Below, in pieces: positions 25,516 to 34,339 of a stretch of DNA of 64,000 bases. Numbering within the stretch: position 1 is the stretch's first letter; each line of letters opens with the position of its first letter. A program made the position numbers and the translations under genes. Below the pieces are notes generated by a model. That model searched no databases, was not told the DNA's origin, and worked only from the letters and a program-made list of their open reading frames with translations. The DNA comes from Leptospiraceae bacterium (GTDB lineage Bacteria; Spirochaetota; Leptospiria; Leptospirales; Leptospiraceae), in the NCBI GenBank assembly GCA_016711485.1, contig JADJSX010000024.1:434001-498000 (forward strand). Reading direction: 5' to 3'.

Positions 25516-26511
25516 ATGAATTTTACCCATAATATACTTAGGGTCTTGAAAAATAAAATCAAAAGTGTTAGTTTACCAACCATCAAGAATCGTGGAATCA
25601 AAACTCTCACTCCTTTTTCATTTGTTTTACTATTAGTTTTTACAATTTTAAATTCGAATTGTAAAAAACCAGAAAAGGTTTTAATTACAGGTTCTGAAAC
25701 GATGCATTCCATGATTTTATTAGTCGCGAATGAATTTATGAAGGTAAACAAAAACTTTTCAGTAGATGTGCGCGGCGGTGGTTCCGGTGAAGGCATCAAC
25801 GAATTAATCAGTGGAATAACTGACATTGCTGTTAGCTCTCGAGAACTATCTGAAGTAGAATTCGAAAAATTGAATCGAAACCAGACACTTGAATCGTTAG
25901 TTGTTGCGTACGATGGAGCAGCTTTCATTGTTCATCCAAGTAATCCCGTTGAAAATATTACGTTGGAACAAGCTTCTGGAATTTTCTCAGGTAAAATAAA
26001 AAACTGGAAAGAATTAGGTGGTCAAGACAAACAAATTCAAGTTGTGATTCGAGATAGTTACTCAGGAACCGCTCACTATATTAAAGAACATGTAGTAAGA
26101 CAATTGGACTTAGGACAAAATAATTATTTTAATAACAAACAGAATGATTATTCGAAAGATGCAAATGTTTTAATAAATAATGAAGAGATAATTGACTTTC
26201 TTAATAAAAATCCAAATGCAATTGCCTATATGGGAATGGGAGTAGCTCACGTAAAAAGTAATTTAAAGCTATTAAAGTACTCTAGAACGAAAGAAGAAGA
26301 ATCTATTGCACCGACAATTGAGAATATTATCCAAAGAAAATATAAATTGTCCCGCGCTCTAAAACTTTTTTATAAATCAGATAAGTCTGGAGAGAAAGTA
26401 GATCCGTTTATAAAATACATTATGAGTGAAGACGGACAAAAAGCTGTTTTAAAAAGTGGATATCTTAGATCTACACTCCCCGAAGTAGAAGTTAGTTCCG
26501 AAAAAAAATAA
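25516..26511 (+). CDS. PstS-like phosphate-binding lipoprotein
   Basis: 331 residues. After a basic N-terminus, a hydrophobic stretch (FVLLLVFTILNSNC) ends at a lipobox-like Cys around residue 49. The mature part is the periplasmic phosphate-binding fold: ITGSETMHSMILLVANEFMK, VRGGGSGEGINELISGITDI, AVSSRELSEVE, then FSGKIKNWKELGG and RDSYSGTAHYIKEHV, with phosphate-contact residues in GSETM, GGGSGEG and SRE. The pstCAB transporter genes are not in the window, so it may feed a distant transporter. AGGAGA precedes the ATG. A tandem 11-bp repeat lies upstream, suggesting phosphate control. cutA starts 2 bases after the stop. Confidence 0.9.
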   Translation: MNFTHNILRVLKNKIKSVSLPTIKNRGIKTLTPFSFVLLLVFTILNSNCKKPEKVLITGSETMHSMILLVANEFMKVNKNFSVDVRGGGSGEGINELISGITDIAVSSRELSEVEFEKLNRNQTLESLVVAYDGAAFIVHPSNPVENITLEQASGIFSGKIKNWKELGGQDKQIQVVIRDSYSGTAHYIKEHVVRQLDLGQNNYFNNKQNDYSKDANVLINNEEIIDFLNKNPNAIAYMGMGVAHVKSNLKLLKYSRTKEEESIAPTIENIIQRKYKLSRALKLFYKSDKSGEKVDPFIKYIMSEDGQKAVLKSGYLRSTLPEVEVSSEKK

Positions 26512-26513
26512 AT

Positions 26514-26828
26514 ATGATATTCGTTTACATCACTTGTAGAGACAAAGAAGAAGCTATTCGTATAAGTAAGACACTTGTAATAGAAAAACTAGCAGGCTGT
26601 GTGAATATAATCGAAAAAATGACATCCATTTATGAGTGGGAAGGTCAATTGGAAGTCTCTGAAGAAGTTGTAATCATTGCGAAAACAAATGAATCGCTCT
26701 TTACTGAAATAACATCCCGCGTAAAGGAGATTCATTCTTATAAAGTACCCTGTATTTTATCTATTGCGATTAAAGACGGAAATGAAGATTATATTAAATG
26801 GTTGGAATCGGGAATAAAGTTAATTTGA
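26514..26828 (+). CDS. cutA: Divalent-cation tolerance protein CutA
   Basis: 104 residues, the usual size of this trimeric ferredoxin-fold protein. Landmarks are FVYITCRDKEEAIRISKTLV, EKLAGCVNIIEKMTSIYEWE, VVIIAKTNESLFTEI and HSYKVPCILSIAIKDGNEDY, ending YIKWLE. It is involved in divalent-cation tolerance in E. coli, though the mechanism is unclear. It starts 2 bases after the pstS-like stop and is followed by a bidirectional terminator. Confidence 0.95.
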   Translation: MIFVYITCRDKEEAIRISKTLVIEKLAGCVNIIEKMTSIYEWEGQLEVSEEVVIIAKTNESLFTEITSRVKEIHSYKVPCILSIAIKDGNEDYIKWLESGIKLI

Positions 26829-26870
26829 ATCAATAAAATCAGGCTTTTTTGATGTATGTGGATAATAAAA

Positions 26871-26890
26871 AACCCGCTCGAAAGCGGGTT
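26871..26890. terminator. Bidirectional rho-independent terminator
   Basis: AACCCGCTCGAAAGCGGGTT, an 8-bp stem with a CGAA-type loop, is preceded by an A run and followed by a T-rich stretch. It separates cutA from the convergent Lys-rich peptide gene. Confidence 0.85.
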
Positions 26891-26933
26891 TAGTTTTAAA
26901 AAAAATTGATCTATTTTTTTTAAAGAAGTTTAA

Positions 26934-27008
26934 TTACTTCTTTTTTGCAGCAGGTTTCTTTTTTGCAGCAGGTTTTTTCTTAGCAGCAGCTTTCTTTTTT
27001 GCAACCAT
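26934..27008 (-). CDS. Lys/Ala/Pro-rich histone-H1-like small peptide
   Basis: 24 residues, too short for most gene finders: MVAKKKAAAKKKPAAKKKPA then AKKK. The ATG at 27008 follows GGAGG by 9 bases, and a terminator lies just beyond the stop, so it looks expressed. The AAKKKP repeats resemble the basic tails of histone-H1-like bacterial proteins that bind DNA. Whether it acts as a nucleoid peptide is inferred. Confidence 0.7.
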   Translation of the reverse strand: MVAKKKAAAKKKPAAKKKPAAKKK

Positions 27009-28146
27009 TGATGTAGCCTCCATTTAGGATTTTGGTCTTTTTTTATTTTTTTCTAAATCCGACCAATAGATGTTAGTGACATAATTAATACGGCTATGAA
27101 ATTATGTAAAGTATTTTTTTATTTTTTACAAAATATTTTTTACTTCTGTAAAGAATATCGCAACAAACTACAAAATCCATTAATACTAATTATGAAATTT
27201 ATTTCATAGATACATATAAAAAATTATTTTCAACTAAAAAATATTTTTGTAGGGATAAATCATGTTTATTCTCTAACAGATCACTCTAAAAAAAGATTTT
27301 TGTTTCAATTCATATAGGAAGATGACTTCATTTCATATTTAAAATCTATTTTTGTTGATGTTTAGCAAGTAACTTGTTGAAAATTGAGTGAACAAATAAT
27401 CTCGAATAAGATTTTATAAAAAGAAAGGTTCATTTACGTTTGTTATTTTTAAAAACTAGAAAATAGAATAGTCAAAAATGGATTACCCGACACTGACTCT
27501 ATTGTTATCTTCTTCCATTCATCTCTGATTTGTTGTAAAAACGATACAAAATAAAATTTTTATCTACAAAACTTTGAATCAAAAAAATAATCGGTGTTAC
27601 TAAATTCAATTTAATCAAAAAAACTTTTACCTATATCAAATTGCAATGCATAACCAAACCGAAAGTTACTTCCAAGACATATTCTTTTGACGAAACAAGT
27701 AGCAGAACAAATTTTTGAATTAGAATTATCCAGTTCCTATAACTATTCAAGATAAATAAATTGATCAATAGCAATTTGAATCAATAAATCAAAGGTTATA
27801 TTGACTCGTGTATACATCTAATGTTTAGGAATTATTCAAAAAAAATCTATGATATTAAAACAAAGACAATGTTAATTTGTAAAAATTTTTTCTAATCTTT
27901 CTTTATTTGATAATAATGATGTCCTAAATAAGTGAATTTCAATTTTTCATATAGATAATTTTTTAAAATTTATTGCTGAACCGAATGCGAATGAATGATT
28001 TTGCTGATTACCATCTTCCAATACTAAAATGAAATCCGAAAATCTAAACTTTTAACCAATATTGAATAGAATTTGAGATTTCTACAAGAAAAACATAGAA
28101 ATATATCTATCAATATTTGTTTTTCAGAAAAGTTATTGGAAAGAAA
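27009..28146. other. Gene-free AT-rich stretch of about 1.1 kb
   Basis: No ORF of plausible codon use on either strand, no tRNA-like or terminator-like structure that I can support. Very AT-rich with many A and T runs. It could hold the promoter of the Lys-rich peptide gene at its left edge and possibly an unrecognised non-coding RNA. Nothing further seen. Confidence 0.6.
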
Positions 28147-28430
28147 TAAATATCTGGTGTTACGCAAAAAAGAAAATTTATGAAATTTAAAGTGCAAATA
28201 AAAATATTAGAAAAATCTAATGAATTAATAATTTCAATAGCCTCCGATAGCTTGGCTGAAGGTGAGCGACTAAGCGAAAGGGGGGACAAGCCCACCATTA
28301 TGTTTCGACCCTTAGGGAGAAACATTGAGTTCGGGTGTCAACTTTTTTTGAACGTTTGGCTCACCTGAACTCAATCATTTCTTTTTAAGAAAGAAATGAT
28401 AATAGCGATAGCGTAAGGTGAGTTAAATAA
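28147..28430 (+). mobile_element. Miniature inverted-repeat element, copy B (long form)
   Basis: About 284 bp. The left end has GTGTTACGCAAAAAAGAAAA; the right end is GCGTAAGGTGAGTTAAATAA, matching the termini of copies A and C. It carries a 62-codon ORF (28180-28368) that begins MKFKVQIKILEKSNELI, clearly related to MKFKAKLRILDKANELM of copy A, then diverges. It is in the opposite orientation to copies A and C relative to the window. It lies in an intergenic region; about 300 bases with no gene separate it from the ankyrin gene. Confidence 0.6.
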
Positions 28431-28729
28431 TATCAGTTTATTATATCACCGTAACAAAGGTTTCGAATTTAATTCTGCAATGAATTGTATTATTGAATCA
28501 GCACACGTATTGTTAGGAAGTTTCAACTATTCGAAACGAGGAAAATTCTTTTTAATTTTGTTTTAAAAGATTATACTTTCGAAATATTTAGAAAATAATA
28601 TGACTTGTATTCAGTGGAACTCCTAATTTTCCATTTTCATTTAGTAATTTATTGACTTTTAAAAAACTTCTTGCCTTCTAAGAAACATACAGAGACTTTT
28701 TTCATAAGTTTATTATATAAGAGGATTAC

Positions 28730-29230
28730 ATGTTTCTAGTTTTTCGTATATTATTAATTTCATTTCTTTCTTTGGGAATTTTTGCTGAAGACTCTTCAGA
28801 GGATGTTGCAGATGATTTGATTGAAGCGTGCATGAAAGGTGATATTAAATCAGTAAAACAACATCTTGCAAATGGCGTAAAAGTGAATGCAAAAACCGGT
28901 TCAGGTAAAACACCAAATCGAACAGCAATTATGTGGGCTGCGTCTCGTGGAAAAAAGGAAATTGTTCGTCTTCTAATCGAAAATGGTGCAGAAATCAATT
29001 CTAAAGACGATTGGAAGGGCAATACAACAAGACCAGAGGGAACGGAAGGTTGGACTGCAATTATCTTTGCTGCAGACTCTGATCACGAAGAAGTAGTAGA
29101 GATTCTTATAGAAGGTGGAGCAGACGTAAATATAAAATCTAAATCTGGTATAACTGCCCTTAGCCTCGCAAAATTGTGGAAAAACGAAGAAATGATTAAG
29201 ATGTTGAAGCGAGCAGGAGCAAAAGAGTAA
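28730..29230 (+). CDS. Secreted or periplasmic ankyrin-repeat protein
   Basis: 166 residues. The N-terminus VFRILLISFLSLGIFAEDSS is a signal peptide with likely cleavage after FAE or FA. Three to four ankyrin repeats follow: DLIEACMKGDIKSVKQHLAN, TAIMWAASRGKKEIVRLLIE, TAIIFAADSDHEEVVEILIE and ALSLAKLWKNEEMIKMLKRA. Ankyrin repeats bind protein partners; none can be named. It converges on batC with 3 bases between stops. In other bacteria such proteins sometimes accompany oxidative-stress functions. Confidence 0.88.
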   Translation: MFLVFRILLISFLSLGIFAEDSSEDVADDLIEACMKGDIKSVKQHLANGVKVNAKTGSGKTPNRTAIMWAASRGKKEIVRLLIENGAEINSKDDWKGNTTRPEGTEGWTAIIFAADSDHEEVVEILIEGGADVNIKSKSGITALSLAKLWKNEEMIKMLKRAGAKE

Positions 29231-29233
29231 CCC

Positions 29234-30536
29234 CTACCATAATGCTTCTCTAAGTCCCTTTTCCAACTCATCTTGGTCTTTTTTTATTTTATCTTGCTGA
29301 TGGCGAGATCTTTTGTGGGTTTTGCTTTCAGTGGAACGTTTCTGAACTCGATCCATTTCTTTTTTCAGTCTCATTTGTTCTTCCGGAGTTAATACGGATT
29401 TAGGATTTCCTCCTTCATCATCTGGAATGTATCCGTTGTCCCCTGCTTGATTCTCATTGGCATTTTCCTCTCCCTCGGTTTGTTCTCCACCAGTACCAGA
29501 ATCTTTTTTATCTTTAGAATCCTTTCCGTCTTTTCCAGAATCTTTTTTATCTTTAGAATCCTTTCCATCTTTTCCAGAATCTTTTTTATCTTTAGAATCC
29601 TTTCCATCTTTTCCAGAATCTTTTACTGTCTTTAGAATCCTTTCCATCTTTTCCGGAATCTTTTTTATCTTTGGAATCCTTTCCATCTTTTCCGGAATCT
29701 TTTTTATCTTTGGAATCCTTTCCATCTTTTCCAGAATCTTTACTGTCTTTAGAGTCCTTTCCATCTTTTCCAGAATCTTTACTGTCTTTAGAGTCCTTTC
29801 CATCTTTTCCAGAATCTTTTTTATCTTTAGAGTCCTTTCCGTCTTTTCCTGAATCTTTATTGTCTTTGGAATCCTTTCCATCTTGGTCTGAGTCTTTTTT
29901 ATCTTGTGAATTATCTTCGTTATTCGCTTGATTGTCTTCAGATTGATTCTTTTGCTCTTGTTCTCCTTGATCTGATTCAGAGTTTGGATCGTTTTGTTCT
30001 TCTGATTGATTTTTACAGTTATTCTCTTTTAGATTGTCCAGTTTAGAAATTTCATTTTGTATAAACTTTATATTTGCAAGAGAGGGTTTTTTATAATCCC
30101 CTGCGTTTGTAAGTTCAGCTGTTTCATTGAATCTTAACATTGCTTGTTCCCACAATAATTTAGCTCGTTCTGTATTGCAAGAATCAGGGTTTACTTCCTT
30201 TTTACCCCAAAGATACAAAGTTTGCCCATCATTGTAAAGAGCTTCTTTAAACTCAGGATTTGCTTCAATCGCTTGTTGGAATTTTTCATGTGCTGCAGGT
30301 AAATCATCTTGCTGTAGCAGGGTATAACCAATATTATAAGTAGGTATGTACGATTTATAAGAATAGGAAATACTTTTGTAAAAAGATGTTTTAGAATCTT
30401 CTAATTTTGTTTCATTTAACTCTTTGATTCCTTCTTCGTTGTATTTGTATGCCTTGTAGTATTCGCAATTTATAATTAGAAAAAATAAAACACAACTAGG
30501 GAAAATTTTTTTAAAAAAAGAGTTAATGAAATACAT
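29234..30536 (-). CDS. batC: BatC-like TPR lipoprotein with 13-residue repeats, frameshifted
   Basis: The N-terminal frame (30536 down) has a signal ending at FFLIINC (lipobox-like) and TPR helices: YIPTYNIGYTLLQQDDLPAA, then HEKFQQAIEANPEFKEAL. A Lys/Asp/Ser/Gly-rich domain made of 13-residue units (KDGKDSKDKKDSG) follows. In this frame translation runs off at about 29592; a second frame carries on through the repeats to EEQMRLKKEMDRVQKRS and stops at 29234. Removing one base in the fourth unit from the left (29613-29652, 40 instead of 39 bp) joins them into about 433 residues. BatC is the last gene of the Bat operon; it probably scaffolds envelope complexes. A frameshift by slippage or a sequence error is likely. 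Confidence 0.8.
29496..29886. repeat. Ten tandem 39-bp units
   Basis: Units begin CCAGAATC or CCGGAATC at 29496, 29535, 29574, 29613, 29653, 29692, 29731, 29770, 29809 and about 29848. All are 39 bp except the one at 29613, which is 40 bp because of one extra T. Each unit encodes 13 residues of batC. Such arrays vary in number between strains. Confidence 0.9.
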
Positions 30537-30596
30537 AATGTAAAACTACTTTCTATCTAATTCTAATCAACTACAATTCTTTTTTCAAGTATTGGA

Positions 30597-30829
30597 TTAA
30601 TCTGAATCATTAGAATTTGAGTCATTCGAATCAAAGTTATGGTCCAAAATTCTTTCTGATAAATCCAAATTCAAATCTCTAGCAGTGGGCTTTAACCGGT
30701 TTTCAATCTTGGAGATATCGGACTTTCTGAATGAACGTCTTTGTATCGACCTGACCAAAAGTGATCAATCCAAATATACAAAAGGTAAATTATAAATAAA
30801 ACAGCAATTATTATATACCAAAGGTTCAT
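30597..30829 (-). pseudogene. Small membrane-protein remnant after batB
   Basis: An ATG at 30829, 3 bases after the batB stop, opens a frame with MNLWYIIIAVLFIIYL, a membrane segment. Two other frames then continue naturally: one gives YIWIDHFWSG and another gives RSFRKSDISKIENRLKPTAR followed by LNLDLSERILDHNF and a Ser/Asn/Asp tail to a stop at 30597. The pattern suggests one small gene broken by two single-base shifts. No family recognised. It fills the gap between batB and batC. Confidence 0.4.
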
Positions 30830-30832
30830 TTT

Positions 30833-31909
30833 TTACTTTCTGAATAAATAAATTCCGTCGAACAAAAATCCAAGCAGAAATGCTATCAGAAAAAATACGG
30901 ATAAATCTTCTTTGCCGCTAGTTTTTATTTTAGATTTTCCTCTTGCACCTGTTTCTTTAATAAAAGGAATTAAGTCATTCACCCATTTTTTATTTTCTAC
31001 TACAATATAATGCCCATCAGTCTCTTTTGCGAGATTTTCCAATAACTTATCTTCACGATATGTTTTGATATGTTTTATACTTTTTTGATTTACTTCTTTC
31101 TTTTTTGTTCCAGTTGAGTCATCTGTTGAATTATTTTCGAGTTCCTTTTTTTCTTCTTCAGTATACGATACATAAAAGTTGACAGATCCTCCATTTTTTG
31201 TTCCTACACCAACAGTATGAACCGTGACGTTATTTCGTTTCAAAAATTCGATTTCTTCAGAAATGTCTTCTTCTTTACCTTCTGGAACTTCGCCATCACT
31301 TAACAGGATAACTTGGATATTCCCCTCTGTCTCATAGACTTGACGTAATACTTCTTGCAACGCTAATTTAAAACTAGAACCAGTAGTTTCAAAATTATGA
31401 ACAAGTAGAGTATGGACAATAGTTTTGATAGTAATAATATCATTGGTAGGCATTGACTGAACTGCTGGTTTGCCGCTAAAACTTATCAACCCGTAAGAGA
31501 AATCTGGGTTTGCATCAATTAGCTCTTCACAAAATATCTGTGCTTCCGAAAATCTATCCTCCGGATGTTTCAAAGTAACCGGATGCGGGCTAGTATCTCC
31601 TGCCAACATACTAAAAGATCCATCCAAAACTAATATAATTTTTCCTTTCCCTGAAACATCTTCTACCAATCCCTCTTTGTATGGACCAGTAGTTGCAATA
31701 ATTAAAAACAAACCAAGAATAAATAAATAAATAAGATGAATTTTTATTTTTAAAATAGAATCGTATTTAGTAAGGGAACTTGTAAATCTTTTCGAAATAT
31801 TTTCATTTACCCAGTTAAATGCTTTCGATTGTTTTCTGTACAAATAGAAAAGAAACGTAACCCAAGGTAGAATCCAAAAAAAATGATTCATGTTTTCAAA
31901 CTCAATCAT
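30833..31909 (-). CDS. batB: BatB-like VWA-domain membrane protein
   Basis: 358 residues. Two N-terminal membrane segments (FWILPWVTFLFYLY, IHLIYLFILGLFLIIAT), a VWA domain with MIDAS residues in LVLDGSFSML, and a C-terminal membrane segment (VFFLIAFLLGFLFDGIYLF). GNIQVILLSDGEVPEGKEED is the second metal-site strand. An acidic Lys/Glu/Asn-rich insertion interrupts the domain after VNFYVSY. Bat proteins contribute to aerotolerance and oxidative-stress survival in Leptospira and Bacteroides. The start overlaps the batA stop by ATGA, so translation is coupled. Confidence 0.9.
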   Translation of the reverse strand: MIEFENMNHFFWILPWVTFLFYLYRKQSKAFNWVNENISKRFTSSLTKYDSILKIKIHLIYLFILGLFLIIATTGPYKEGLVEDVSGKGKIILVLDGSFSMLAGDTSPHPVTLKHPEDRFSEAQIFCEELIDANPDFSYGLISFSGKPAVQSMPTNDIITIKTIVHTLLVHNFETTGSSFKLALQEVLRQVYETEGNIQVILLSDGEVPEGKEEDISEEIEFLKRNNVTVHTVGVGTKNGGSVNFYVSYTEEEKKELENNSTDDSTGTKKKEVNQKSIKHIKTYREDKLLENLAKETDGHYIVVENKKWVNDLIPFIKETGARGKSKIKTSGKEDLSVFFLIAFLLGFLFDGIYLFRK

Positions 31910-32910
31910 CGCATCGGTCTCCTAACAAACAAACCGTCTAATAAAATCCAAAGAAAGAAAATTTGCATTCCCGCAAACGCTATATAACGAGAATAAGAAT
32001 GTTTTTGTTTAGATTGTTTTATTTCCAATGGGGTTTTTGATAAATTACTTAACTCAGAAAATATATCGGCTAAAATATTTTGATTTTTTGCGCGATAGTA
32101 TTTACCATCTGCAGTCCTTGCAATTTGTTTTAATTGTTTGTCATCTAAAGAAGTTACTAGTATTTTGCCGCTTGGAGTAAGAAATGGTTTTCCTTCTGCG
32201 TATACTTCTATTGGTTCCTCACCCGCAAGTCCAATAATATAAAGTTTGATTCCTAACTCTTTCACATACTTTGCGGCGAGTATTGGATCCACTCCATAAG
32301 AACTTTCACCGTCAGTAATTAAAATAATTACTTGGTCTCTTTTGACTACCTTTGCCTTCTGCAAAGAATCAGTCGCGGCAAGTAACGCATCACCAATTGC
32401 CGTTCCCCCACTTTCAGAATGATCGATAACTCGAAAAGAAATACCGTCTAACAATTCTTGAAGAGTCGAATGATCAGTAGTCAGAGGAGTCTGCGTAAAT
32501 GTATCTTGGGCAAATATAAATATACCTATGCGATTTCCACCACTTCGTTTGATAAAATTTTTACCTATATCTTTCATGGCCTCTAGCCTATTTGGTTCAA
32601 AATCAGCCGCCTGCATACTAGCAGAAACATCGAGAACTAACGCAATATCTAGTCCATCTTCCTGAATCAGACTTCTCTCAGTTACTATATGTGGATCAGA
32701 AATTCCAATTATAATGCAGCTAAGTAAAATAGATTCTAAAAAATACTGTGCATATAAAAAGTAAGTTCGATTATTTTTAGATTTTTTGTATTGAAGAGGC
32801 GCGTAAGGTACACTCGATTTTTTAAAACTATAATATCTTCTGTAAAGGTATACAGGAATTAACCACAGAAACCAAAGGAGGAATGGGTAAGTAAATAAAA
32901 TATCTTTCAA
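31906..32910 (-). CDS. batA: BatA-like VWA-domain membrane protein
   Basis: 334 residues with two N-terminal membrane segments (PFLLWFLWLIPVYLY, YFLESILLSCIIIGISD), a VWA domain with a full MIDAS site (LVLDVSASMQAADFEPNRL, TAIGDALLAA, ILITDGESSYG) and a C-terminal helix (YIAFAGMQIFFLWILLDGLF). Such VWA domains bind a divalent metal and protein partners in the envelope, often with MoxR ATPases. It overlaps the genes on both sides by 4 bases, within the Bat operon. Confidence 0.92.
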   Translation of the reverse strand: MKDILFTYPFLLWFLWLIPVYLYRRYYSFKKSSVPYAPLQYKKSKNNRTYFLYAQYFLESILLSCIIIGISDPHIVTERSLIQEDGLDIALVLDVSASMQAADFEPNRLEAMKDIGKNFIKRSGGNRIGIFIFAQDTFTQTPLTTDHSTLQELLDGISFRVIDHSESGGTAIGDALLAATDSLQKAKVVKRDQVIILITDGESSYGVDPILAAKYVKELGIKLYIIGLAGEEPIEVYAEGKPFLTPSGKILVTSLDDKQLKQIARTADGKYYRAKNQNILADIFSELSNLSKTPLEIKQSKQKHSYSRYIAFAGMQIFFLWILLDGLFVRRPMR

Positions 32911-33452
32911 CGAACCGGCCTCACGATAGTATTTTTTTTCTCTTTAGTTTTAGAATTTAAGTCTTGCATTACTCCGGTTACTACTTTTGCCTCGATAAAC
33001 ATTTCATCAAATTCAGATTTCAAAGGATTTTTTTTCCCAAATTGTAAGGATGATAAGTTATTAAAAAAACCTATCACTTTTTTATCCTTTATTCTTTTAG
33101 AAATTTCTTCTGCAGTCATTTCTTCTATTTCAATTCCTGTTTTAGATTCAAAGTGGCTTTTTAAAATTAAGGATAATTCATGTAATCCTTCTCTATACTT
33201 GAAATTACTAGAATAATTCCTTTCAACAGTTTCGATTTTCTCTTTTAAAACTTCTGATGAAACAATTGGTTTGGGAGGTTTTCTTTTTATGATATCTTTT
33301 TGCAAATTTTTAAAATAACGATAAAACCAATAGAGTGTGATGAGTAATATTGGTAGTAATATCCAATTTCGAATATCTTGGTTGTATCTCCAATCAAACA
33401 TATGAATCGGAGGAGCTATTCCATTTGGCAATTCCGCAAGGAAAAAAATCAA
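32907..33452 (-). CDS. Small membrane protein of the Bat operon (DUF4381/BatG-like)
   Basis: 181 residues. An N-terminal extracytoplasmic stretch (AELPNGIAPPIHMFDWRYNQ) precedes one membrane segment (ILLPILLITLYWFYRYF). The cytoplasmic part resembles the DUF4381 pattern: YREGLHELSLILKSHFESKT and MTAEEISKRI. Such proteins lie between the DUF58 and VWA genes in Bat/MoxR operons and have no defined activity. It overlaps the genes on both sides by 4 bases, supporting coupled translation. Confidence 0.78.
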   Translation of the reverse strand: MIFFLAELPNGIAPPIHMFDWRYNQDIRNWILLPILLITLYWFYRYFKNLQKDIIKRKPPKPIVSSEVLKEKIETVERNYSSNFKYREGLHELSLILKSHFESKTGIEIEEMTAEEISKRIKDKKVIGFFNNLSSLQFGKKNPLKSEFDEMFIEAKVVTGVMQDLNSKTKEKKNTIVRPVR

Positions 33453-34330
33453 AAATTTACCCTCTTCTTTAAGTGAAAAAATTCCTTCAGTGCCCTACCT
33501 ACATCTACTGTCGTTTTTATACTATTTACGGATATTCTATATTTAACGCTGGCACTTTTTAGATATGCATTCATTTCTTCTAGACTACCCAACTCTCCTG
33601 GACTTACTATTCCGGTATTTTTATTTCCAAAATTAGATTCAGGAGAAATGGATGGAAAAAATACTTCCTTAGAAAGATCATATTCAACTGGATCATAAAT
33701 ATGTAACATATTAATATCATGTTCGATCCTTGAAAATTTCAAATCCTCCGGCAAATCATAATCTAAAAAATCTGAAATTATAAATAAAATAAAATGGCTT
33801 CGTTTGAATTTTTGGATGGCATGTAAAACGGACCGAATATCAGAACTTACATTACTGTCCGGTTTTTTTTCAGTATGAGTAAGAAATGCTTTAATTGTAC
33901 GGAATAATTGAGTTTTACCGCTCGAGGGTTTAACTACTTCTACTGCTTCATTATTAAAAATAATATATCCAACTTTATCTCTCGATTGAATTGAGGAAAA
34001 AGCAAGAGTAGCCGCTACTTCTATTGCAAATTCTATTTTTGTTCTGTCTTGGAAACCTGTAAACATAGAAGGACTAACATCTAGAGCAATAAAAACTTCT
34101 CTTTCTCTTTCTTCTAAAAAGGTTTTTACATATGGCTCACCTAACCTAGCCGTCATGTTCCAATCAATCATACGAACAGATTCACCAAAGACGTATTTTC
34201 TTGCCTCATGAAACTGCAAACCTCTTCCGGGAATAGTAGAAGTATAATCTCCCGCAAGTAAGGAGTGAGCATTCCTTCTCGCAATGAGTTCTAACTCTTT
34301 GGCTTTTTTTAATAGGTCTACGACTGACAT
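33449..34330 (-). CDS. DUF58 family protein of the Bat operon
   Basis: 293 residues, DUF58. Landmarks: LLKKAKELELIARRNAHSLL, IPGRGLQFHEARKYVFGESV then RMIDWNMTARLGEPYVKTFL, which is the family signature, and a VWA-like region with FIALDVSPSMFTGF. DUF58 proteins are partners of MoxR ATPases. ATG follows the moxR stop by about 9 bases. No membrane segment seen. Confidence 0.93.
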   Translation of the reverse strand: MSVVDLLKKAKELELIARRNAHSLLAGDYTSTIPGRGLQFHEARKYVFGESVRMIDWNMTARLGEPYVKTFLEEREREVFIALDVSPSMFTGFQDRTKIEFAIEVAATLAFSSIQSRDKVGYIIFNNEAVEVVKPSSGKTQLFRTIKAFLTHTEKKPDSNVSSDIRSVLHAIQKFKRSHFILFIISDFLDYDLPEDLKFSRIEHDINMLHIYDPVEYDLSKEVFFPSISPESNFGNKNTGIVSPGELGSLEEMNAYLKSASVKYRISVNSIKTTVDVGRALKEFFHLKKRVNF

Positions 34331-34339
34331 AGTAAATCC

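Noticed and set aside
29496..29886. CRISPR array
   Set aside because: The 39-bp units are contiguous coding repeats with no variable spacers.
29457..29931. Long forward-strand ORFs across the batC repeats (SLESFPSFPE-type)
   Set aside because: They are antisense shadows of the tandem repeat, with no start signal and periodic low complexity.
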